Assembly: GCA_026929865.2 (NCBI GenBank)
Contig: CM049410.1
Location: 19,244,001-19,308,000, forward strand
Origin: Hyperoplus lanceolatus
Lineage: Eukaryota > Chordata > Actinopteri > Uranoscopiformes > Ammodytidae
DNA: 64,000 nt
Direction of reading: 5' to 3'
Each line of letters opens with the position of its first letter. The stretch's first letter is position 1. The notes under the pieces were generated by a model. The model saw only the letters and a program-made list of their open reading frames with translations, made no database searches and was not told where the DNA came from. A program made the position numbers and the translations under genes. Positions 20,780-59,105 of this stretch are shown here, in pieces.

Positions 20780-20900
20780 TTCCAGTTGTGATTGGCTGGT
20801 GAAGCTCCGCCCCCCTCACAGATGTGGGCTATTAGCTTTGCCCTGGGGACCAAAAAAACACCAAGTCACGTAACGTCACACCACACACAGTCCCTGGGGA
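20780..20900. promoter_or_regulatory. CCAAT/GC-box-rich block between PLCL and hcrt
   Basis: GTGATTGGCTGG (inverted CCAAT) is followed within 20 bases by CTCCGCCCCCC (GC box), and then by CACGTAACGTCAC (CRE-like half sites) at 20868-20880. The block is GC-richer than its surroundings. It could be an enhancer or an unannotated promoter. No gene is attached to it. Confidence 0.3.
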
Positions 20901-21381
20901 GGAGGGCAGGAGACCCTGTGGGGAGCGTCGAGGAATGCTGAAAGGACAGAAATCCCTGAAAGAATGACGCTGGAGATGTGCAGGGCAGGGGACTTGATGG
21001 AGGATGACGAAGCGAGAAGAGCATCAAAAGTGACTGAACACATGAGCAGCTGCGGTTTGGTTTCCTATGTTAGCTCTACGGCCCCCTGGTTTGTGCTAAA
21101 AATGGTCAAATGTGACTTTGCCTAGTTGAGCTGCACTACTTGTTTGCACTTAAAATGAAAACTGAATGAAATTAAATGAAACTTTGCTCTATGTCTAAAA
21201 TGGAAAAAAAAGAGTGTGAGGATGTGAAGAAAAATAAAAAGCTCAAAAGACATAACGAGGAGTCTTGGGTCAATTAAAAAGGCAAAACGCGAGGCATAAA
21301 GATGCCAAATGTGAGATAAAGCCTGTACCCACAGAGCTAGAGTACATAGTGGATGGGCATGTACTGCAACTAGCAAAGCCC

Positions 21382-21473
<92 letters not shown>
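21382..21473. repeat. (GA)n microsatellite
   Basis: About 45 GA units with one interruption, downstream of the PLCL stop codon. On the PLCL sense strand it is a CT tract that may lie beyond the 3' UTR. Confidence 0.97.
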
Positions 21474-21478
<5 letters not shown>

Positions 21479-21689
21479 CGGGTTAGAAATCGAACTCACT
21501 GATCCCATTTTCTATGCAGAGACAAGTACCTGAAGTTAGTTATCAGCTGTTACCCTTTTGGCTTTTCACAAGGAGAGAAAACAAAAAGAGACCTACACTT
21601 CCTGGTTTAGACGGAAGATTATTTTCCTGGTCCACGACAGAGCACAATACACATTGTTTTACTTGTGTACCGGACTCTTGCTCTTATCC

Positions 21690-21840
21690 TATTTATTTTT
21701 ATTTTATTGAAATGGATTCATTGTTTTTAATGACCGACTTTCTTTTTGAAATTATGTAATTCTGATGTACTGTACTCTCGACATCATTGTAAATGAGCGA
21801 TCACTCTCAACGATTTATCGAGATTAATTAAATAAAGCCT
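21690..21840 (+). repeat. LINE-like 3' tail fragment
   Basis: ACATCATTGTAAATGAGCGA, then a CTCTCAACGATTTATC stretch and AAATAAAG, resembles the 3' ends of old fish L2-type LINE copies. Only the tail is recognisable. A minus-strand AATAAA at 21692-21697 could serve as the PLCL polyadenylation signal. Confidence 0.4.
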
Positions 21841-22132
21841 GAGTGGATGCATGAACGTCTTAACAGTTTTCAATCCTGTTTGGACGAACGCGTGATTTGA
21901 AGTGTGAGGTCTCTCTGTGGTTTACACCTCGTCAAACTCAAAACCTTCTCATATTCTAGACTCGTGTCTCACTTCTAACCTTACGGGTCGTTCTCATTAC
22001 AGTCATCACTTGAACTCTCTCGGCCATTTCCTCCCTTTCCCTTTGGTTACCTGCCTCCTGCCTCTGTGTGTCTATGTGGCCCGCGTCTCTGTCTCTCTTT
22101 GGGTGGGATTCTCTGTGGGCACAGGCTGCCGG

Positions 22133-48977
<26,845 letters not shown>

Positions 48978-49197
48978 CTGGAAACAAAATAAAGTGGGGA
49001 GGGTTGGGATAGAGAAGGAACTTTTAGTAACAAGTATCTATCTGAATTCAGCACAAAAGCAGTGAATATTACAGTGAGATCATAATGTAAAAAATAGGAG
49101 AAAGGAAAGGAGTGCATAGAGTAGAATTACACTTTGATAAATGCACAATGAATCCTTGGAGAAAAATCCAAATTCTAAACACATGCTGTTATGCTTC

Positions 49198-49405
49198 TAA
49201 AATGTATAAATCGGGGGCGCCCATGGCGCAGTGGGTATGGCGTCCCCTCCCGGGCCCAGGCCCTGCAACAGACCCGGATTGGAATCCCGCCCGGGTCAGT
49301 TCTCTGCATGTCTTCCCCTCTTTGCCCCAATTTAACTCTCTCTCTCCAAATCTATCTAATAAAGCAAAAATGCCAAAAAAATAATATTTAAAATGTATAA
49401 ATCGG
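49198..49405 (+). mobile_element. tRNA-derived SINE with perfect 17-bp target-site duplication
   Basis: The SINE body (49215-49388) has a Pol III A box (TGGCGCAGTGGG, 49224-49235) and B box (GGATTGGAATCCCG, 49276-49289), then a tail with CTGCATGTCTTCCCCTC, TCTAATAAAGC and AAAATGCCAAAAAAATAATA. It is bounded by TAAAATGTATAAATCGG at 49198-49214 and 49389-49405. This is a typical fish tRNA-derived SINE. It is not a functional tRNA gene: there is no cloverleaf 3' half. Confidence 0.93.
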
Positions 49406-51986
49406 CATTATTCATCATTCCATTTAGAAACAATTCATAGACTATATTTAGAGTAAATCTTTACTATAAGGAGTAAATCTTTCTTTCCTTCATTTTCTAC
49501 CCAGCAGTAAGCCAACATGCTGGGGCTCATCTTTATTGAGATAGGACAAAGTGGTCGATGGACACCATGCAGGGGTTTCCTTGTCATTTGTCAAAAAACA
49601 GAATCAGTACTTTTATAATATATTTATGACAGTCCAATATCCTGAGAAATAATTACATCTTCATTGCAAATACACATCCCAAAGTATAATTATTGTGCAA
49701 ATATTTTTAAGTGCATATTTTTGTGCAAAAGCAGAGTAACTTCTGGGGTTTTCCCTTAATTAGATTGTAATATACTGTAATGCATGCTGCATGACGTCTT
49801 TTTCTGTTTTAAACAGGACTGCCTGCTGTAATGATAGGGTACCAAACTGGAGATATACGATTATAGCTTCGCTCAAGCCACATTGTTTCATCTCTTAAAC
49901 AAAGTTTGGTTTCATGCTACCTTATAACTGCTTAAGCTCTGAAGAGACAGTATCTCAGCAACCAAAGCAAAAACCGAACTTGAAAAGGTAGTAAAACAGA
50001 ATTTCTGCACACAACCTGCCTTGACACGACTGAACTTTTGCAGCTTCTAGGTCTTGAGCCTAGCTGGCAGAAAGCAGACAGAAAGCAGACAGACAGCACT
50101 GCCCTATTTTGACGTAGGGCTGTTGCAGCTAGATTGCCAAAATGATGATGGCCTGGTTAAGGGCTTGGAAAGTGGGCTTGTTGAATAATGCATACCAAAT
50201 AGAGCAATACTTTAAAATCACAACTAAACCAATCCACCTATTACAGTTGCATATTTAAACTACAAAGCCTGTCATTGCTCAAACTCTGACGGAAAGCTAT
50301 TTATCTTTAAAAATCATTTTGTGAAAACATGTTTTACCTCAGTCACATGTCTGTGTCGATGTGAATTGCTTGCAACACTTCCAATATGAACTAAATGTAA
50401 CCAAAGCCAAGCTCCCAAGTGAACACAAAAGGGTAGAGGACCCCAGGGCTACGGAGGAGTACGTATGTCATTCCCCCCAAGACAGTAACTGCCTGTGCAG
50501 ATCTGATAGATCTCCCCATAGCATGGTTCAACTCAAGCCACAGTGAAACACCTCAGAGCCATCCATCTTCCACCTGACGGTCAGATGCAGATGACGCCCA
50601 GAGCTTCATCACGATTGATGAGCCCCACTTGATGCAAAGCTCAAGATATTCCATGATCATCGCTCACTGGTTTTGCCCTTGTATTACAACCTCCATCTCC
50701 TACACATACGTACCCAATATAATGATTTCCAGGATACTGAAGAAAAATGAATAGAGAAATAAATCAATCTTTAATGTGGATGGAAATACATTTAGATGAT
50801 TCTACACAAGACCTTTACTGGTCTTACAACATATGGTGTGCTGTGGACTGATAATAATGGGATCACCAAGGCCAAAAAGGTTGCTATTGATGTGTTAAAA
50901 ATAGAGTTATTGCATCATTTATTTCTCCGTCCTGAGTGATACTTGCATGCAATTGTTGAGATAGCTAATGCCAAGAGCCACAGGCACATGGTAATGCATG
51001 TACCGTTGCCAAGACTTTAAGGGTAACGAGGGTACTGTTGGTTCAGTTGGAGGATTATACAATTTCAACTCTTTCACAGAGGAAACAGAGGAGTGGAAAT
51101 AACTTGTCAAGCCATCCACACGAGAGAGGCAGGCGGACCACAGCATCTTAAGAAAATCATCTGCCTTCAACCCATCATACTGCTTGTTGTGGGATATAAA
51201 TCTCGAGGCCATAATCCCATTTCAACCCAAATGTCATGCTCTTTAAATCTATCTAGCCTGCTCCTTTGGCCCCATGAGATGGAAAACTACAGATAACAAC
51301 TTGCCAATTTGAAATGAAGGTTGTTTGCTCCTCTGCTGTTTGCAAAATAAACCTTATAGACATCTACACTGACTGGGATACAAGGGACATATGAAAAAAA
51401 TCTCAGAGAGACAGAAAGCAGACTGAGCAAGTGGCAAGAGGGGGGAGATCTGTTGAGGTCTGATTGTTTCCAGGCCTTCTTTAGGGAAGTGCTGTAACCA
51501 CAGAGGGTCAAAGAGTATGAGGGTAATCTTATGTCACTTTAACATGCTGTTACAATTAGTTGGACAGACAGGCAGGACAAAATGCTGTTGCCCTCAGCTC
51601 CAGCCTCTCAATCAAAACCAAGTGTATGGTCTGTTGGGGATCATTTCCCCATAAGATTGAAACTAATTTTACTTATAAATTTAAATGGAAAATCATCAAG
51701 AGGTACAGGATTAATAATTTGCTGGTCAATGGTGTCTGTTTTATGGAGTCATGCACACATACTGTAACTAAGGCCCAGAAGATCAATAAAAAAAACATCA
51801 ATTAGAATATACAGATTTTTTTTATTTCCTTAAAACATTTATATATAAAAATATATATTAGCTTTTCAAAAAATAAATTCTTCATGTCCATTTTCCTGCA
51901 TGAAGCATTTATTTTCTTTTTATCTCTATCAGCCACCCTTCTGCTGCACTCTCACTACGTTAAAAAAAAAAAAATGTTTATTTATG

Positions 51987-52028
<42 letters not shown>

Positions 52029-52036
52029 GTGTGCGC
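51987..52036. repeat. (GT)n microsatellite
   Basis: About 23 GT units, preceded by an A12 run at 51963-51974. Confidence 0.95.
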
Positions 52037-53539
52037 GCAGGCGCTTCTGGCTTGACTGCCTGTTGCTGCTGTTTGCTGTGTGACATTGTGGTATTTTGGT
52101 AATATTCCACACCTCCCCCATACACCATCATTTCCTTGGGGGACGCTGGATGCTCCGGGCTGGGTCAAACTCTCCCTGATGGAAGGCGCGAGGCTACCGG
52201 GGACGGGGCAGGCTGTGAGACAATTCGACCAACATCCTCTGAAGGGCATTGGTATGTCACACTCACTCTCCCTCCCGTCACTGTTGTCACACTTTGACGC
52301 TGTACACCGCAAGCAGTGTGGCAAGGGGAACTTAACTCCGGGGAGGCAATTAATGCAACATGAGTTCCCAGGCAGCCTGTTACACTGACTGCAGTACCCT
52401 TTTGCGTGGAGTATACCAAAACAATAACTCTTTTAAAAAATTTTACTGTATGGACAAGTTATTTTCATAGACTTCCGATACATCTGCATGATCATTATAC
52501 AGTATATCAAATGATATGGTTATGGTCATATCTAAAACAAATATGCATTTGTGTCTTTCCTCTACTCCCCCATTCTACTGTATATCCTTGCTTCATGTAT
52601 AGTTTGTATGTTTGTGTGGTGGGTGTAACATTAGATCACTCTGAGAAAAAAAAAAGCCTTCCAGTAGGACCCCGGTCATATACCTCTTTCAGTACCGTGG
52701 GCCCACTTCCAACCCAGTCCACCAAACCTCAAGCCATCCCACCTCCTTGCCATGGCTGTGCTGGATCCCCGCCTCTCGCTACCCTTTGCATATCTCAACT
52801 CGATAAAAGGGTCTGCGGAAACCAGTCAGACACGGCTCAGTTCCTCTCGCCCACAGAGCTTGCGGTGTGTCATTTGTGTGTGCAATGTGGATCGGTGAAT
52901 ATGGCAACAGGGGAGCGTGGGTAATGGGGAGTGAAGGCAGAACAGAGCATAGCAGAGCCCTCTCCAAGATGTGAGTCAGAGTTATATGCGTGTTGATTTT
53001 GTGTGCATGTGTGCTGGTGGGATCATAGGATCAATGTCTATACATATAGAGTAGCACGGCAGACAGCTAGTCACACTAAGCAACATTACACAACCAAACG
53101 CACACCATGTCAAAGACACATGCTCACTGCGACTAATTATTGTCACAATTACAGAAATAATATTACAGTAAAGGCAGAAATGCTGACCTCTCCAATTATC
53201 AGACTAATGATTTTCACCATGGTAATGATGCCTGTCTGCATTAAAAATGGAGCAATAATTCAATGTTACTAGTTGAGTTATTTTCACAAATAAAATATGT
53301 GTATTTTCTATTATTAATTATTATTATTATACTGTATTATACTTTTATATTAAAAAAGTTATGTATTGTATACACCGATATGATTAGTTTTATCATCAAT
53401 CATCTCAAGCAAAATCGAATTGGGAAATAGAGAAATGAAGAAAGAGAGAGGTAAAGTAGATGCATGCTAAGATAGTGTATATGCAAAAAAGGGAGATTGT
53501 GGAGGGAGTGTTTGACAGAAAGAGCATGTTTAATGAGCT

Positions 53540-53625
53540 TGATGTTGACTTAATTTGCTTGGATGTTTTGGTAATGCTGTGTAACCATAATGTCAATAAA
53601 GCCAATTAAATCAAATTGAATAGCT
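53540..53625 (+). repeat. LINE-like 3' tail fragment
   Basis: TTTTGGTAATGCTGTGTAAC, then AATGTCAATAAAGCC and a TCAAATTGAATAG end, resembles the tail at 22810-22895 and common fish LINE 3' termini. Confidence 0.5.
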
Positions 53626-54301
53626 AAATTCTGATAAGGAGGCGAAGAGAAATAGAAAGAGAGGGAAGGATGGAGAGATAAATGCAATGTCAGAAACATT
53701 TTTCCCTGGCAACATAGCATCGTTATCCGTCATTCAAATAAAGCGTCTTCAAATTGAAAACAGATTTTGGAAATAGGAGAGGCTAGGGAGGGATGGAGAG
53801 AACAAAGAGAGACAGATGAGGGAGAGTGAGTCAGGGGGAGAGAGATGCCGGCCCTGTCACCGTTTGTCAATGTAATCTCCTGTGTGGGCGACTGCTTTAA
53901 TTCTCACAGCGGTACTCTCCGCCGCTCATCGCGTAACTCAGCACACACCATCTTGATGCGAGTTTTGCAGCACATGGAAATAATGTGCGAAACAGCAAGA
54001 AAACCCAAGGTCTGAGGTGGAATGTGAAATGCGTGAATTTAGTGTGTGCAGACATGCTGGTCCCAGTGCACCGATTGATTTACATTTTCATCCAGGTTTT
54101 ACCATTGTGCAAGACGCACAAGGTAATCCCCAGTTGTGCTGATAACACTCTTTCCATACTCGGATAATAAGTCGAAATCCCTAAGAATTTTGATCAAACC
54201 AAAGATCACCAAATAGTCTCTGTAATTACTGGCCCACAGAGAGAGAGAGCGGAAGTTCATGCTATTGAGCTGGGAAAACACAGAAAAAAAAGCTGTCTTA
54301 A

Positions 54302-54669
54302 AAGGTGGAGTCAGCGATTCTGGAGAATGCTTGTTGTCAAAAAAGGAAGGGGGCCTTTGTCAAAATGAGTGAATATGTCCTTACGATCTGCTACCTGAGT
54401 GTGCGCTGAAAAAAAAATCCAGTGTTAATACGAAGTTTAGGCTTTGTAAACGGGCATGTTGCTAGCCACAGTGGGTGGGCCCCCTTTTTTTTGTTTACAT
54501 ACCCTTATTCCAAATACCAGTTTACAGAACCAAGGTTGTGTATAAACACCAGATTATTTTTCAGGGCACACACAGTACGGACAGGTAGCGGAAGATTAGG
54601 AGGCATTCACTGAATTTGACAAAAATTTACTTTGACAAAAAGTTTTATCCAGAATCGCTTTCCCCACCT
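54302..54669. mobile_element. TTAA-flanked fold-back MITE, copy 3
   Basis: The left end AAGGTGGAGTCAGCGATTC and the right end read inward AGGTGGGGAAAGCGATTC are flanked by TTAA (54298-54301 and 54670-54673). It shares TCCAGTGTTAATACGAAG and GTAAACGGGCATGTTGCTAG with copy 1. Confidence 0.85.
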
Positions 54670-55031
54670 TTAAATAATTATGTCACAATATGATTTTATT
54701 GTTTAAGAGGCCATTCATCACTTTCAATCATGCGACCACTCGGTACATTCAATAGGACACGTCCCGCAGGTTTGGTAATAAATCATAGCACACCTTTCTG
54801 CATTCACTGCACATTTGCCTGCACATATGCACACAGCAAACCAATGTCAGGCTCTCCTGTGGCTTCTTTATGACACCACCCTGGTTCTCCCCAGCTGCTT
54901 TCCTTATGCTTTCCATCGCATCCAGCGTCTCCAATGGGGCCAATTATTTCCAGCAGAACTTTTTTCACAAGCTCAGTTCAGGTGAGCTTCATGTACGCAA
55001 TGCATGTGTGTGCATGCTTGTTGCTTAGCAT

Positions 55032-55058
55032 GAGGGAGAGAGAGAGAAGGAGAAGGAG

Positions 55059-55100
<42 letters not shown>
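55032..55100. repeat. (GA)n-rich microsatellite
   Basis: A GA/GGA purine tract ending in about 20 uninterrupted GA units. Confidence 0.9.
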
Positions 55101-55102
<2 letters not shown>

Positions 55103-55459
55103 ACGGAGACAGTACTTTGCATGGTAAATTCACATCCAGTGCAAGTTTTCCTCACGGCCAGCTTCCTGTCTTTATCAGTCTGCAGTCGTCCTCTTCTGTA
55201 GACAAAGCGGTCAGTCTCCCACTCTCTCTAAGTGATTGTGTGTCTGTCAGGTCATGTTGGTATTTCTCTAGAAGCCGTGTTAAATAATAGCTGAATAATC
55301 CTTGTATATCGGGAGAGGGAGACAAGGGAACGGACTGCTTGTCCCTGGATTCACCTACAATATACTGCAGAATGCACTCCAATGTTCCTGGTATAGGGGA
55401 GGATGTCTGAAGGTTATCAGCCCATAGTCATGATTTCTATCTCACACTCCCTACGTTAA

Positions 55460-56070
55460 AGAGGACCTATGATGCTTTTTGACTTTTATGACCTATAAAC
55501 GTTGTTATGATGATTCATAGTCATGCTTAACCATACTAAATTATCAAATAATGACTTACATGCATTTCGACGTATTCCCTGCTGACCGTCTGGGGTGTCT
55601 GTGCAGAGCACTAAACACTATTCTAGCCAGTCGAGAAGTCACGTCTTCAAAGCGGTCTACCCTTTCATAATTCGTGACGTCACATAAAAATTTGTGACGT
55701 GACCACGCAGATGTTTCCATGTATGGTAATGCTGTCACTTCCCTGTTTGCGTCTGCCTCGCGCCTTTATAGGTCCATGCTCGCGCTTCCCGCCACTGAAA
55801 GTGTTCCGGAAGGAAGGTAACCAATCACAACGGAGTGGGGTTTGCAAGTGGGGGGGGAGGGTAGCGGAGATGGCCGATGCACAGGCGGAGGGAGCGGAGA
55901 TTGCCGAAGCACACACACTCAAGTGTTGACAGGATGTGCTGGATCGCCAAAATAAGAGAAAGAGCTTCCCGAAAATCTACATAGTTTTTTGTGATGTGAT
56001 TCGTGTCAGGTTGCTCTATAGCAGTGTAAAACAAGAAATTAAGACCAGAAAGTAGTATAATAGGTCCTCT
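55460..56070. mobile_element. TTAA-flanked MITE with AGAGGACCTAT termini
   Basis: Perfect 11-bp inverted ends AGAGGACCTAT are flanked by TTAA at 55456-55459 and 56071-56074; 611 bp. The interior is GC-richer (55690-55870) with repeated GTGACGT motifs and an inverted CCAAT. No reading frame beyond short noise. Confidence 0.85.
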
Positions 56071-58794
56071 TTAACTATTCCATCCCCGTACAAGCACCGT
56101 GCCCCCATTCAACTAATGCATTCTGACCCAGAACGGAGTCTATCAAGATGGCAAGAGTTCAATTCTCACTGGGGCCACCCTTATATCTAAAAATGCATTC
56201 ACCCTGATGGCACTGTGAGACACTTTGGATGAACCGTTCATAAAAATGTAATACTGTTACTCTCGGATTGTAATCTTTCTCTCTAGCGTTTCACCAGGTA
56301 AAAAACTGCATTGGGAACTTTTCACATAAGTCTTTTAATCTCCAAGTGACAGTGACAGGAAATAGTTTGAAAGTTTTAAATCAACACTTTTTCGATAGTG
56401 AAGATACGAAAGGGACAAGTAAGGTCAGGTAAGAAGTTACTTCATGTGCAAGAAAAACTACTTTATCTGGGCAAGAAAGCTTGTACTATGCTGTCTCGGT
56501 GAGGAATAGGATTCTCTTATCTCTTGGGTGAGTGGGTCCAGTGTTATGCCAGTTTGAGGACCCTGCGTTTTGAACATCATACGCAAGTCTTTCGTTATTT
56601 CTTTTCTTAGGCCACAGAGATGAATAGAATTTCACAGCTCATGAACAATTCTGTCTGAATCCAATTTAAGCATAGTAATTAAAGTCAATAAAACTGGAGT
56701 AGCAGGGTTTTTATCTGACCACCTTGGCCTTATGCTAACAAGCTGACGGCTATGCACCACAGGGTCCATCACGGCTATCGCTACTGGAGGTACTCATAGA
56801 CTAAGATATAACTATGTTTAATACATCCCCACAGTCTTCATTGGCTTTAATTAAACAGTGTTGTCTGATCTCAATGCATTTCTTTCATTACATTCATTAG
56901 CACGCTGTTTTCTCATTTCCCCAAATGGTTGTTTAGCCACAGGCTCCAGATATTGGCTGTTTGGACAGGAGGGAGTGTGTGACATGATAGTGTGTTTACT
57001 CAATTTCCCGACGATAACCAAAACACAATACACTGCTGCTTTGACAATGGCGTCTCATCTTGTCATCAGTCCCCTCCTGCGTGTATGTTCACTCTCTCAC
57101 TAATGTTTGCTCTCCTACTTCGTCTTTCTTGCTTAATCTTTTCGGCTCCATGTTCCTGGATTCATGTATTTTGTATGCCTGTCTTACTCTCTTCTTTGTC
57201 TCAGTTTCTATACACAGCCTATCCCTTCATACAGCACATACAGTGATGAGATTGATACCGGGAAACAATTAAGGCCGGACTAGCGGTGTGCTGAATGTTC
57301 CTGCCCTGTGGGAAATGATCTATCACTTCCTCAATAACATCTCACAAGAGGCAGCTGTTTAGAACCTGTGGCTCAGAATGAATGGTCTGCCTGAGCCCTG
57401 GGGCGCCACAAAATGGGGAAGCCAGAGGAATTATTTTAGGTAAATGCATATAGGCCTAAACTGGATGTAGAAAAAGTGGCCATCCTCTCCCCTGTTCCTT
57501 CACCGTGCGTCCGTGTTAAGACAAGCAGCTCACTTTGAACAGGAAGCGATTAAAGTTGCAGTGGCTCTTGTGTGCAATGCTGAAACAGATGTGGCCTTCG
57601 TCTGATCCACTTCCAATGAAACTTTGCACAGAGACCACATCTCTGTCTGAGCCAGACAGATAGAGGATGAGGCTGACGATGAACGCTAGGCTGATTAACA
57701 ACAAATGTCACCTTGCCACATATCTCTGCGCATTTTACCCTCACAATACAGTGAAATGACAGCCTGCCAAAAGATTACAGGCATCTCCACAACAAAGAGG
57801 ACAATATGCTAGATGTTATCTGTCTAGTGTGAAGGAAAGCAAAATGCTGTATTTAAGACAAAACAATGCAGGTGAATATAGGGACATTTACATTTTTCCC
57901 CCAGAAATGTTCAGTAAGAAATAGTGCAAATAATAATGATTATGGAAAGTTTAGTTGATTGGTTCTTTAAAAGTTGATATTTTTGGTTCAGGGTATTGAA
58001 AATATATAATGGTTGTAGTTGTGGTTCACTACATACTGTACAACAGACAAGGTTTAGTCAAATGAACACCTAAATGTACATTTTTGGAACTTTTATTTAT
58101 AGCTGTATGAAAGAAGACATGGTATGGAAGCAAAACAGCCAAACATCTCAAAATTGACTAGTGCTTGAAAGAACAATGTTTTTTTGGTCTGCCGTGTGTA
58201 GCCTTGGAGCTGATATGGGATTTGCAAGTTTCAGCATGAAGGTTCTCATGCTATAAATAAAACAATTACATGACAATGAGGCCACATATCGCACTGCCTG
58301 GCCTGGCCTACCCCGGCATCCTCAACACTTCAGTCTGTCAATGCAGCCACACACGGCCATAACCTTGACTGCCGTCTGCATTGCAGCGAATGGCAGGGAG
58401 CGAGGAAGTGCCCCCGCTTGCCACCAGAGAGCCACTGCTGCTGCTGCAGTACAGGACACCTCTGCTACACCCCTCCCTCCCTACACCTCACCTTTTTCAC
58501 TTCTCCTCTATACTCCTGAACAGAACCAAAGAGAGGGAGAGAGATACAAAAAGAGGCATCAGCGTCCTGCACTGTCCTCTGGCAGATGTGCCTCGTGGTG
58601 TGCACCACCGCACAAACACAGCCTGTCCTTGGTGGCAATTATGTGTCTCCCCATCTCATTTTGGGACTGTACATTGAAGAGAAAATAGGACAAGAGCATA
58701 AACCATAATGAGATCCATAAGCTATGCCAAAAATTCTTGTGACGCAATCTTCAGAAAGGGTTCAGTTTTGCGCTCTACACCCCCTCATGTATTC

Positions 58795-58870
58795 CCAGAC
58801 ACACACAGAGACAGTGACAGAGACAGACACAGACACAGACACAGAGACACAGACACAGACACACACACAA
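58795..58870. repeat. ACAGAC-type minisatellite-like tract
   Basis: Imperfect repeats of CAGACA/CAGAGACA followed by CACACACA. Confidence 0.8.
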
Positions 58871-58871
58871 A

Positions 58872-59040
58872 CATCCTTGTACTTCTATCTTTGTGAGGAC
58901 ATTATTGACATAATGCATTGAGTAGCCCTTACCTTAACCATCACAACTAATTACACCGTAAAACCTGGTCTTAACAGCCTTTGGAAGAAGTTAGGACCAG
59001 CAAAAATGTCCTCAATTTTAAAAAAAATGTTAAAATGGTT
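58872..59040. repeat. Dispersed fish repeat fragment (TTGTGAGGAC type)
   Basis: CTTGTACTTCTATCTTTGTG, then AGGACATTATTGACATAATG and CATTGAGTAGCCCTTACC, resembles a widespread fish repeat. Only one copy is present in this window, and its class is uncertain. Confidence 0.45.
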
Positions 59041-59051
59041 AAAAGCTGTGG

Positions 59052-59052
<1 letters not shown>

Positions 59053-59104
<52 letters not shown>
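59053..59104. repeat. (AC)n microsatellite
   Basis: About 26 AC units. Confidence 0.97.

Positions 59105-59105
<1 letters not shown>

Noticed and set aside
49215-49388. Possible tRNA gene
   Set aside because: A and B boxes are present, but no complete cloverleaf; the tail and target duplication identify a SINE.
51929-52388. Opposed open frames of 131 and 102 codons
   Set aside because: No recognisable domain, and one reads into a GT repeat. I considered this GC-richer patch as PLCL exon 1, but the frame, residues and donor do not fit.
58341-58688. 115- and 98-codon overlapping open frames on plus strand
   Set aside because: No domain, no splice signals of note, and two frames equally open.
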